A DNA stretch of 64,000 nt from Pararobbsia alpina (lineage in GTDB: Bacteria > Pseudomonadota > Gammaproteobacteria > Burkholderiales > Burkholderiaceae). How positions within the stretch are numbered: the stretch's first letter is position 1; each line of letters opens with the position of its first letter. Below the pieces are notes generated by a model. It did no database searches. It saw only the letters and a list, made by a program, of their open reading frames with translations, and was not told where the DNA came from. The translations under genes were made by a program, and so were the position numbers. The stretch is taken from positions 62,001 through 126,000 of the forward strand of contig NZ_CADIKM010000001.1 of assembly GCF_902859895.1 (NCBI RefSeq), given 5' to 3'. This document shows, piece by piece, positions 55,486-63,390 of this stretch.

Positions 55486-57477
55486 TCACTCCGTGAGGTG
55501 GGTGGAGTTGTTCGGCTCGATATCCGCAGGGAGCGGTACGTTCGCGGGCACCGGGTAGTTGGGCGCAGGCGCGGCGTGCACACCTGAGGCTTGAGGCAAT
55601 GGCATCGTCGCTGGGATGGCCACTGAAGCGGGTGTCGTATCGATCACCGTAGCCCGGCCGTTATTCTGGCGGATGCCGCTCGCCGCGCTACTACCGTTGT
55701 GAAGGAACAGCGGCGTTGTCGTGATCGCTCCCTCCGGACCGCTGTTGAAGCGCGTGATATGCCGCGCCGGCACGGCCAGATTGCGAATCACATGGGGGGT
55801 GATCAGCAGCACCAGCTCGGTCTTAATCTTGTTGGTCTGCTTGCTGCCGAAGATGCGATCGAGGATCGGGATGTCGCCGAGACCGGGGATGGCGTTGCCC
55901 GACGTCTGTTCGCTGCGCGATAACAGACCGGCAAGCACCTGGGTTTCTCCATCGTGCGCGCTCATATTGGTCTCCGCCTTGCGTGTGCCGATCTGGTAGG
56001 CAATCAGGCCCGTGTTCGTTTCGATGGTATCGACCACCGACGAGACTTCCATGCTGACCTTGACGCCGATCTCGCCCTCGAGCGATAGCGTCGGCTCGAC
56101 GTTGAGGGTGAGGCCGACGTCCTGGTACGCAATGGACTCGCTGACGACGCCGTTCGAATTGGTCGTCGTGACGACCGGCAGCCGGTCGCCGATCACGATC
56201 TTGGCCTTGTCGCGATTCTTGACGCGAATGCTCGGATTCGCGAGCACGAGACCCTCGGTCGTGTCGCGCGTGAAATTCGCGGTGATCGTCGGATCGCCGA
56301 GATTGAGCAAGACATTGCTCTTGTTGAGGTTCTTCAACCGATCCAGCGTCAGGCTGCCCGGCGTCGCGCCCGTGCCCGTGACTGTTGCCGACACGCTCGA
56401 CGGATAACGAATGCCGAGATTGAGCAGGTTCGAATTGTTGACCTCGAGCACTTGCACGTCGAACATGACTTCGGGTTCCGGCAGGTCCTGCGTGGCGATC
56501 AGGCGTTCGGCAACGGCTATCGCTTCGGGTGTATCGCGGATCATGACCGAATGCAATCGCTCATCGACATACATGTCCTTGCTTTTGACGATCTGCTTGA
56601 GCATGGTCAGAATGGCTTTGGGGTCGGCGTTGCTCAGGTAGAAGGTGCGAGTTATGAGATCCTTGTACTCGCGTGACTTCTCCGGCGTCTTCGGATAGAC
56701 GAGCAAGGTATGGTCATTGAGGATCTTCTTGTCGAGTCTGTTGCTGGCCAGTATCAGGTTCACGACCTCCTCGACAGAGGTGTCTTGTGCAAAGACCGTT
56801 GCACGCAGGCCGGCAGGCACGTCGCGATCCATCACGAAGTTCATCTTCGCCATCGTTGAAATGGTCGAGAAAATGCTCGAGATCGGCTGGTCGACGAACT
56901 GCATCGAGACCGGGGTCTTGAGTGCGTCCGCGAGGCCTCGCTCAGCGGCCTGAGCCCGGCGCGCCTGGTCGGCATCGATGCTCGCGCGCAGTTGCATGGC
57001 CCCCGCGTGTGCGGGATCGACGGCCTGGATATCGTCGAGCAGCGCGAGTGCCTTGTCCGGTTGCGTCAGGCTTAGTTGCCTCACCTCCACGAGTTGCGTG
57101 CCGAGTTGCCTGCCAAGTTCGGCGCGCCGCAATCCCTCGGCTGCACGTGGGTTGGCGGCATCAAGGGTCAGTACTTCCTGATAGCGAAGCGCAGCAGTCT
57201 GCGAATCGCCACGCTCCAGAGCCTGGTCGGCCTGCGTCAGCAGCACCTGGACCCGGCGCGCACGCTCGGATTGCTCGAACGCCGACATGCCATCCGGAGG
57301 GGCTTTCGCTGCAGAGCCGGCTGGCGACGTGGCCGGCGCCACGAGGCGGTCGCCCGTCGTGGTCGCGACCTCGCCGGTCCGCGATGCTCCGCTACGCGGT
57401 GCATCGTCAACCGCACATCCCGCCAGGGCAAACGCGCCCGCTACCACGAGTACCCCATTCTTCAATTTCGCTTTCAC
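55486..57477 (-). CDS. Secretin (GspD/PilQ/MshL type) lipoprotein with N-terminal TPR region
   Basis: Forms the outer-membrane channel of the locus. The protein (663 aa) has a lipoprotein signal ending FALAGC, a Ser/Pro-rich linker, a TPR-like stretch (VLLTQADQALERGDSQTAAL, then RYQEVLTLDAANPRAAEGL), an STN/N0-type domain (VSMQFVDQPISSIFSTISTM), an N1-type domain (RTFYLSNADPKAILTMLKQI) and the secretin domain (GLVLANPSIRVKNRDKAKI; VPxLGDIPxLDRIFG-type GLGDIPILDRIFGSKQ; ELVLLITPHVI). A Pro-rich tail of about 100 residues follows. GTG 57477 is preferred (AGGA nine bases upstream); ATG 57486 is close. The PilQ AMIN domain is absent. Its lipid anchor may remove the need for a pilotin. Confidence 0.9.
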   Translation of the reverse strand: MKAKLKNGVLVVAGAFALAGCAVDDAPRSGASRTGEVATTTGDRLVAPATSPAGSAAKAPPDGMSAFEQSERARRVQVLLTQADQALERGDSQTAALRYQEVLTLDAANPRAAEGLRRAELGRQLGTQLVEVRQLSLTQPDKALALLDDIQAVDPAHAGAMQLRASIDADQARRAQAAERGLADALKTPVSMQFVDQPISSIFSTISTMAKMNFVMDRDVPAGLRATVFAQDTSVEEVVNLILASNRLDKKILNDHTLLVYPKTPEKSREYKDLITRTFYLSNADPKAILTMLKQIVKSKDMYVDERLHSVMIRDTPEAIAVAERLIATQDLPEPEVMFDVQVLEVNNSNLLNLGIRYPSSVSATVTGTGATPGSLTLDRLKNLNKSNVLLNLGDPTITANFTRDTTEGLVLANPSIRVKNRDKAKIVIGDRLPVVTTTNSNGVVSESIAYQDVGLTLNVEPTLSLEGEIGVKVSMEVSSVVDTIETNTGLIAYQIGTRKAETNMSAHDGETQVLAGLLSRSEQTSGNAIPGLGDIPILDRIFGSKQTNKIKTELVLLITPHVIRNLAVPARHITRFNSGPEGAITTTPLFLHNGSSAASGIRQNNGRATVIDTTPASVAIPATMPLPQASGVHAAPAPNYPVPANVPLPADIEPNNSTHLTE

Positions 57478-57577
57478 AATGACCATTCCTGCTACCCGGC
57501 CGGTCATGCACCGGGACACTTCAACATTCAAGGACGCTGGCACGACACACCGCGGACCGCTTCATACTCGTACAGAC

Positions 57578-58186
57578 CTACGGTGTGCCAGGCAGAACGG
57601 GTAACGCGACACGCTGCTTTTTCCTGGCTGGCAGATAGGTGAAGATCAGCGCATCGTCATCGATACGCTCCAGTCGCCACTTGTGTTCAACGAGCTTGCC
57701 GGGCAACAGCGCATCGGGAACATTGCAGCGGTTGCACGCAATGCGGCGCACACCCTTGATATCCAACACGACTGCGAGCCCCTCGAGGTCCCGCCAGGTG
57801 CCGGCAACAGAGACGGGCACGAAGGTGTCGCCAGGGGTCGCGGACCGGCCCGAGCCTGCCTCGGGCGTGCCCGGCGACGTAGCCCGTTCCTGCGGTTCGA
57901 ACGCCGCCTCGATCGCCGTCCTGCCGGTACGCCAGTCTTCGGCAGCGAACAAGTCGACTGCCTGCGGCACCGATGCGCCGGACGGGGCCACCGAACCGGG
58001 CCGCCCGTACTGGCCACGTTTACCGGTGGGTGAGCCGGGTGCGTCGGACACACTGGCCGGGGTCTTCGGGCGCTGCGCAATCGGCCGGAGTGCCGCCGGA
58101 TCCGTGCGATGCTCGTTCCATGCGACGTAACCCGTGATGCCGATCGCCGCGAGCAGGCCAACCCGCAAGGGACGTGAAATCCTCAT
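57578..58186 (-). CDS. PilP-/GspC-like periplasmic protein
   Basis: A 202-aa single-pass inner-membrane protein: MRISRPLRVGLLAAIGITGYVAW anchor, a Pro/Gly-rich linker of about 90 residues, and a C-terminal domain with GTWRDLEGLAVVLDIKGVRR, then IACNRCNVPDALLPG. Position between a PilO-like gene and the secretin matches pilP, whose homology-region domain docks to the secretin N0. Direct sequence similarity to PilP is weak by eye, so the assignment rests on topology and order. The CNRC pair may form a disulfide. ATG overlaps the upstream stop (ATGA). Confidence 0.65.
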   Translation of the reverse strand: MRISRPLRVGLLAAIGITGYVAWNEHRTDPAALRPIAQRPKTPASVSDAPGSPTGKRGQYGRPGSVAPSGASVPQAVDLFAAEDWRTGRTAIEAAFEPQERATSPGTPEAGSGRSATPGDTFVPVSVAGTWRDLEGLAVVLDIKGVRRIACNRCNVPDALLPGKLVEHKWRLERIDDDALIFTYLPARKKQRVALPVLPGTP

Positions 58187-58719
58187 TCGCCGGCCCTCTG
58201 CAAATAACTCAGCCGGACCTGCACCGTCGTACTTCGCCGGTCGGACGGATTGCGTACCAGCGATAGCGTCTCGATCCGCACGCCGGGAAGCTGCTCAAGT
58301 TCCACGAGGTAGTCGCGGATCGGCGCGTACCCGCCTTCGAGCGTGTACTGAAGGCTGTAGCGCATCAGCTTGCCGCCTGCTTCGGCGCGCGTGCTGAAGT
58401 CGATGGCCCTCAGCGCAATGTCGTGTTTTGCCGCGAGCGCCGTATTCCGGCGCATCAAGACCGTGAATGTGGTCGGCCCCGGTACATCTGCCGCGATGGC
58501 TGAGGCCGCGCCCGAAGCAGACGACGCGCCCCCCGCGGCGGCTTGGCGCGGTTCGCGCATGAGGGTGCGCAAAGTGTCCTCGAGCGCCACCTCGCGCGGC
58601 GCGATTCCGAAGACGACGCTCACCGTCGCGATCACGGTGACGACCAGGCCGGCTACGCCGACCCATCCGATCTGCTGGCGCCAGCGGCGCAATAACCAGC
58701 GACAACGCGCGCCGTTCAT
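58183..58719 (-). CDS. PilO-/GspM-like inner-membrane protein
   Basis: A 178-aa bitopic protein: basic start (MNGARCRWLLRRWRQQIG), one membrane helix (WVGVAGLVVTVIATVSVVFGI) and a periplasmic part ending in a PilO-like ferredoxin fold (MRYSLQYTLEGGYAPIRDYL, then VELEQLPGVRIETLSL). It overlaps the flanking genes by 4 bases each. It likely pairs with the PilN-like protein in the assembly platform. Confidence 0.75.
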   Translation of the reverse strand: MNGARCRWLLRRWRQQIGWVGVAGLVVTVIATVSVVFGIAPREVALEDTLRTLMREPRQAAAGGASSASGAASAIAADVPGPTTFTVLMRRNTALAAKHDIALRAIDFSTRAEAGGKLMRYSLQYTLEGGYAPIRDYLVELEQLPGVRIETLSLVRNPSDRRSTTVQVRLSYLQRAGE

Positions 58720-59219
58720 CGCCCCCCCGCCCGCCATTGCAGTTGCAATGTCGGCTGCACCGCATCATTTGCCGACTGCTGCCGCAGCAGCGTCACCTGC
58801 GATATCTGCGGCAGCTTCAACAAGCTATCCATCAACCCGTATAGGGTTTCCGAGTCGTGCGCGACGATTTCGATTCTTTGCGTGCGGCTTGTGTTATCGA
58901 CCTCGATGCGCTCATAGATCACGTTCTTGTTCCAGGTGCGCTCGAGCCACAACAAGCTCGGCATCAACGCGTGGCCCTGCGCAGCAATCACGATACCCTC
59001 CTTGCCCGGTGCTGCAGGCTTGCGTATCGACGTATCCTGCCGTCGCTGCTGCGTACGGCGCGCACGCTGCTGTTGTTCGATCTGGATCTCGAGCGCGCTC
59101 ACGCGTGCCTCGGCCATCAAGGCCCAGGCGAGCGCGAGCATGCCAAGGCCGGCAAACAGCATGCCGAAAGGCGCGGGACGATAGGGCGTTGCGCACAGAT
59201 TGATACTCAGATACTTCAT
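58716..59219 (-). CDS. PilN-like inner-membrane protein
   Basis: A 167-aa bitopic protein: MKYLSINLCATPYRPAPF gives the short cytoplasmic tail (in PilN this tail contacts PilM), then a membrane helix (GMLFAGLGMLALAWALMAEA), a coiled coil (ALEIQIEQQQRARRTQQRRQ) and a periplasmic alpha-beta domain (NKNVIYERIEVDNTSRTQRI). The INLLPYR motif of PilN is changed to INLCATPYRP. Overlaps the 251-aa gene and the PilO-like gene by 4 bases each. Confidence 0.75.
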   Translation of the reverse strand: MKYLSINLCATPYRPAPFGMLFAGLGMLALAWALMAEARVSALEIQIEQQQRARRTQQRRQDTSIRKPAAPGKEGIVIAAQGHALMPSLLWLERTWNKNVIYERIEVDNTSRTQRIEIVAHDSETLYGLMDSLLKLPQISQVTLLRQQSANDAVQPTLQLQWRAGGR

Positions 59220-59971
59220 GCCATGGCGTCCTGCGGGGCCAAAGCGTGGAAGGCAACGCTGCTGTCGGCAACACCGACGGTCTTTTCGATACGGTAGTAG
59301 TTCTCGGGCATGGGCGATCCCGTGAGAATCGCAGTCTCCCTCAGGCGCGCCTGCACCAAGGCTGGCGTCAGTTCCTCGCAGCGCCCCGGAAAAGACAGAA
59401 TGCCGTGCCAGTCATGCGCGAGCCGCAACCCGATGCTCAATGTATCGGGTTCGACGAGGCACACCGCCGCGCCGGGCTCGACAATCGTGCAGCGATGTTC
59501 GTTCGTGTGGTGGACCAGGCTCGAGTCGATCCGCCATACGCGCAACTTTCTTGCCGCAGCCCGTCGCCGGAGATCATGGACCACGGTGCGCTCCATCAGT
59601 ACACATAGCCGTGGCGCCGCAAAATGTGCCGTCTCGAGCGCGAGCAGGGGATCCGTGAAGCACAGACCCTGGTCCTCGGCGAGCAGCGCCGCCCACGCAA
59701 GCCAATCGGCTTCGAGAATCAATGCGGGCTGCCAGGGCACGATGGTCTGTTGCAGCCATGGACTGCTCGCATGAATCGCCAGCGGTTCATAGGGGAACCG
59801 GCTGCGAGGGGCCGCGGCGAGCAATGCGTCGACGGCCGCCAGCGCGTCGTTCCCGATCTCGGTGATCGCGCTGCTGGAAGTGCGCGGCCCGCGGCAGAAC
59901 CATGAGGTCGTCTCGAGCGCGACGTGACCGCGAAACAACCACAGTTGATGACTATTCAACAACGGTGACAC
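59216..59971 (-). CDS. Unrecognised 251-aa protein in the GspL/PilM position
   Basis: Not recognised. The start is GTG 59969-59971, with AGGAGG six bases upstream, overlapping gspE by 20 bases. There is no signal peptide or membrane helix; composition is that of a soluble cytoplasmic protein. It lies between gspE and the pilN-like gene, where pilM, mshI or the cytoplasmic half of GspL would stand. I could not find the actin-like ATPase motifs of PilM. Its C-terminal part has PALVQARLRETAILTGSPMP. It could be a diverged actin-like adapter linking GspE to PilN, which sequence alone does not prove. Confidence 0.65.
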   Translation of the reverse strand: MSPLLNSHQLWLFRGHVALETTSWFCRGPRTSSSAITEIGNDALAAVDALLAAAPRSRFPYEPLAIHASSPWLQQTIVPWQPALILEADWLAWAALLAEDQGLCFTDPLLALETAHFAAPRLCVLMERTVVHDLRRRAAARKLRVWRIDSSLVHHTNEHRCTIVEPGAAVCLVEPDTLSIGLRLAHDWHGILSFPGRCEELTPALVQARLRETAILTGSPMPENYYRIEKTVGVADSSVAFHALAPQDAMA

Positions 59972-61628
59972 GATTGACCTCCTGCAATGTCGTGCTGCCT
60001 TGCGCAACGCGTCGCAAAGCGGTCTCGCGGACCGACGCGAAGCCATGTTGGCGCGCCAGCGCCTTCTGTTCGGAGATCGGTGCGCGGGCGAGGAACAACT
60101 CCTTGAGTGGATCGTTGAAGCGCAACACTTCCGCGACCGCGATGCGGCCGAGATACCCGGTATGCCGGCACGCCGCGCAGCCGCGGCCGGCGCGGAAACG
60201 CCATGCCGCGACCTCGGTGTCCGACAGAGCTGACTGATGCAACAACGCGTCGTCGGGCCGCGCGTCGTCGGCGCAATGAGGGCAGATCTTCCGGATCAGC
60301 CGCTGCGCGACGATGCCGACCAGCGCATCGATCAGGCCATGCGGTTCGACACCCATATGCAGGAAACGGTCGAGCACCGAGAACACGCCGTTCGCGTGTA
60401 CGCTGGTCAATACCAGGTGGCCGGTCAAGGCAGCCTGCACCGCGATCGCCGCGGTTTCGCCGTCGCGGATTTCGCCGACGAGGATTTTGTCAGGGTCGTG
60501 CCGGAGAATCGAGCGCAGTCCGCGCGCAAACGTCAGCCCCTTCCTGTCGTTGACCGGGATCTGTAGCACGCCATGCAGTTCGTACTCGACGGGATCCTCG
60601 ATCGTGATGATCTTTTCCTGACCCGTGTTGATTTCGGACAGCGCCGCGTACAGCGTGGTCGACTTGCCCGAGCCGGTCGGTCCCGTGACGAGCAACAGCC
60701 CGTATGGCTCGGCCGACAGGCTGCGAATGCCTGCCATCGTCGTTGCGTCGTGCCCGAGCGAATCGAGCCGCAGCGGCTCGGTGCCGTTGTCGTTGCGCCT
60801 GTCGAGTACGCGCAGCACGGCATCTTCACCGTGGATCGACGGCATGATCGAGACGCGGAAGTCGACGTCACGTCCATTCGCATTCACCTTGAATCGGCCG
60901 TCCTGGGGCGTGCGCCGCTCGGAAATATCGAGTTCGGCGAGCACCTTGACCCGCGAGATCACCTGTTCGGCCACCTCGATTCCGCTGGCCGCTCCCGCGT
61001 GCAGCAGGACGCCGTCGATCCGGTACTTGACGGTCATGCCGCTTGCCGAGGTCTCGAGATGGATATCCGACGCCTTGGCCTTGAGCGCATCGTACAGCGT
61101 CGAATTGATGAGCTTGATCACCGGATTGCTATCGAGCGCAATGCTCGCGAGCGATATCTCGCTCGATCGGTCGAGCGCACCGGCGACCAGCGCGCCGAAG
61201 TCGAGTTGACTCATCGCGCGCTGGCTCGATTCATAGTACTCGAGACGATCCGCCACGATCGACGGATGCGCAACGAAGCGCTCGAACGGCACGCTCAGGC
61301 ATCGCGCAATCGCGTTGCGCGTTCGCAGATCGAAGGGGTTGCCAAGTGCGAGCTTGTACCGACCCTCGGCGACATCGAGCAGCAGGCATTCGTGCGCGAG
61401 GCAGTCAGCGTAGCTGAGCAGGTCGAACCGGGGCTCGGCGTTTTCGAGCGCTGCAGCATCGAGCGCCGGCAAATCGAGCAAACCCGAGACGACGACCAGA
61501 TAGCCACCATCGTCGAGCGCAAGCTCACGCTGAATCACAACGGGCAGCGGCTCATCGGCAAAGCGTCGACGCAGATCGTTGAGCCCGTCGACATCCAATG
61601 ACCGCGGCGATGTCTCAAACGGCTTCAT
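59952..61628 (-). CDS. gspE: Secretion ATPase GspE (GspE/PilB family)
   Basis: A 558-aa hexameric ATPase powering pseudopilus assembly. It has an N1E-type N-domain, then SDIHLETSASGMTVKYRIDG, Walker A GPTGSGKSTTLYAAL, the Asp box ITIEDPVEYELHGVLQIPVN, Walker B ILVGEIRDGETAAIAVQAAL, the His box TGHLVLTSVHAN and the tetracysteine zinc module CPHC and CAAC (about 70 residues before the C-terminus). ATG 61626-61628 overlaps the gspF stop (ATGA). The zinc module and catalytic boxes are complete, so it should be active. Confidence 0.92.
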   Translation of the reverse strand: MKPFETSPRSLDVDGLNDLRRRFADEPLPVVIQRELALDDGGYLVVVSGLLDLPALDAAALENAEPRFDLLSYADCLAHECLLLDVAEGRYKLALGNPFDLRTRNAIARCLSVPFERFVAHPSIVADRLEYYESSQRAMSQLDFGALVAGALDRSSEISLASIALDSNPVIKLINSTLYDALKAKASDIHLETSASGMTVKYRIDGVLLHAGAASGIEVAEQVISRVKVLAELDISERRTPQDGRFKVNANGRDVDFRVSIMPSIHGEDAVLRVLDRRNDNGTEPLRLDSLGHDATTMAGIRSLSAEPYGLLLVTGPTGSGKSTTLYAALSEINTGQEKIITIEDPVEYELHGVLQIPVNDRKGLTFARGLRSILRHDPDKILVGEIRDGETAAIAVQAALTGHLVLTSVHANGVFSVLDRFLHMGVEPHGLIDALVGIVAQRLIRKICPHCADDARPDDALLHQSALSDTEVAAWRFRAGRGCAACRHTGYLGRIAVAEVLRFNDPLKELFLARAPISEQKALARQHGFASVRETALRRVAQGSTTLQEVNRVTVVE

Positions 61629-62797
61629 TGCATATTTCCCGCAAGCTGGAAGATCGGCATATAGAGCAGAAACACGATGCCTCCGACCAGGATGCCCACG
61701 ACAAGCATGAGCACCGGCTCGACGAGTTTGGTGACCATGTCGATCGCCTTGTCGAGTTCGTCGTCGCAGAACAGCGCCGCACGTTCGCACATGGTCGCGA
61801 GTTCGCCGCTTTGCTCGCCCACGCGCAAAAGGCGCTCCGCCACCGGCGTCGTGAGTCCGTAACGCGGCAAGGTCGACGATAGCGACTGACCTGCGCGGAC
61901 ATCCTCGATTGCGTTGCCAAGCCTTTTTCGCATGGGCGCCGGTAGCAGCTGCGCGGCCATCGACATGGCCGTCACGACCGGCAGTCCGCCCGCGAGCAGC
62001 AGACCGGTGGTCCGGTAAAAGCGGGTCAGCGAGAACAGATGTTGGTAGGCGCGCAACTGCGGGATTCGCCAGAGCTGCCGGGCCATCCATGCCCTGCAGG
62101 CGGGGTGCAGGAAAATGGAAACGACCGCCGCGAACGCGGCGGCAATTCCCAGCGCGATCCATCCGCCATGATGCTTGACCGCGATGCCCCACCAGAGCAG
62201 TACCCGCGCGGCGGCGGGCAGCTCGCGCATGGAAGCGTAGATCTCGCTGAAACGCGGAATCACGAAGAACAAAAGGAACACCATGATGCCGCCGCCGATC
62301 GCGATGACCACCGCCGGATAGATCAGCGCGGATACGACCTTCTTGCGAACCGCCGACAGCCGCGTTTCGTAGTGGTGGTAACGGCCAAGCGCCTCGGCCA
62401 GATGGCCGGTCCGTTCCGATGAACTCACTGTCGCGGCATACAACGCCGGAAAGTACAGCGGCATCTGCCCGAGCACGCGCGACAGCGGCAGGCCTTGGTA
62501 CAGACCGTCGATCATTTGCGTGAGGACTTCTCTCGACTCGCCATCGGGCGACTTCTCCCTCAGGGTTTCGACCGATTCGACAAGCGACAGCCCGGCCTGC
62601 AACAGGGCGATCAGTTCCTGCGTGAACAGCGCGAGCGAAAACGCGTGCCGGCGACGGCGCGTGCGCGGCACTTTCCTGCAGGCGAGCACGCGCGAGCCTT
62701 TCGCCTTCATGAGGCGATGCACTTCCGGTTCATCACGCGCATCCACGCTGACTGTCTGGAACTGACCGGCGTCAAAAACAGTGACCTTGAATAGCAT
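61625..62797 (-). CDS. gspF: Secretion platform protein GspF (GspF/PilC family)
   Basis: A 390-aa polytopic inner-membrane protein with two repeated four-helix domains (one around 65-160, with LFTQELIALLQAGLSLVESV; the other around 265-370, with FYRTTGLLLAGGLPVVTAMS) and three membrane spans (VVSALIYPAVVIAIGGGIMV; HHGGWIALGIAAAFAAVVSI; LVEPVLMLVVGILVGGIVFL). The terminal LYMPIFQLAGNM is typical. It follows gspG by 11 bases. Confidence 0.92.
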   Translation of the reverse strand: MLFKVTVFDAGQFQTVSVDARDEPEVHRLMKAKGSRVLACRKVPRTRRRRHAFSLALFTQELIALLQAGLSLVESVETLREKSPDGESREVLTQMIDGLYQGLPLSRVLGQMPLYFPALYAATVSSSERTGHLAEALGRYHHYETRLSAVRKKVVSALIYPAVVIAIGGGIMVFLLFFVIPRFSEIYASMRELPAAARVLLWWGIAVKHHGGWIALGIAAAFAAVVSIFLHPACRAWMARQLWRIPQLRAYQHLFSLTRFYRTTGLLLAGGLPVVTAMSMAAQLLPAPMRKRLGNAIEDVRAGQSLSSTLPRYGLTTPVAERLLRVGEQSGELATMCERAALFCDDELDKAIDMVTKLVEPVLMLVVGILVGGIVFLLYMPIFQLAGNMQ

Positions 62798-62808
62798 GTC
62801 CGGATTCC

Positions 62809-63249
62809 CTACCAGACGATGTCTGCGTTCATGCCCGAGCCGCCCGGTTTGCCATCGGCACCATGCGACATCAGATCGAATTCACGCTCCTGCGTGCCGG
62901 GAACCTGGTAGACGTAGTCACGTCCCCAGGGATCGTCGGGCACGGCCTTGTTCAGGTACGGGCCTTGCCACTGTGCATCGGCATCGGCCGGGCGGTTCGT
63001 GAGCGCTTCGAGGCCGTGCTCGGCGCTTGGATACTGCCCGACATCCAGACGGTAATGGTCAAGGGCGTCGGCGAGCGACTTCATCTGGCTGCTCGCGGTC
63101 TTGATCTTGGCCTTGTCGACCTCGACAAATAGTCTGGGCCCCACATAGCCGGCCAGCATTGCAATGATCAGCAGCACCACAAGCAGTTCCAGCAAGGTGA
63201 AGCCGCGCTGCTTGCGGGCGCCAACCGGTCGATTCAGTGAATGACACAT
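62809..63249 (-). CDS. gspG: Major pseudopilin GspG
   Basis: A 146-aa precursor. The leader is MCHSLNRPVGARKQRG, followed by FTLLELLVVLLIIAMLAGYV with Glu5. The body has QMKSLADALDHYRLDVGQYP, then GLEALTNRPADADAQWQGPY, and the calcium-binding loop region DPWGRDYVYQVPG with YDLxSxGADGxxGG as FDLMSHGADGKPGGSG. This is the canonical T2SS major pseudopilin pattern. An in-frame TTG at 63279 is an alternative. The gene starts 38 bases downstream of the chitinase terminator's last T, leaving no room for a separate promoter outside that terminator. Confidence 0.92.
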   Translation of the reverse strand: MCHSLNRPVGARKQRGFTLLELLVVLLIIAMLAGYVGPRLFVEVDKAKIKTASSQMKSLADALDHYRLDVGQYPSAEHGLEALTNRPADADAQWQGPYLNKAVPDDPWGRDYVYQVPGTQEREFDLMSHGADGKPGGSGMNADIVW

Positions 63250-63287
63250 AGGGAAATGGCTCTGACGAGCTGTTTTCAACAGTAAGC

Positions 63288-63314
63288 AAAAAAACCCAGC
63301 GAGACGCCGCTGGG
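63288..63314 (-). terminator. Intrinsic terminator after the chitinase gene
   Basis: On the minus strand CCCAGCG, a 6-base loop and CGCTGGG form a 7-bp stem followed by seven T residues. It lies 77 bases after the chitinase stop and only 38 bases before gspG, on the same strand. Confidence 0.88.
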
Positions 63315-63390
63315 CTCAAGTGACGACAACCCTTATTCCACAGGATCGCCACACTGCTTGTTAGGAATATCCTTGCTTCCCGGCAGCAAG

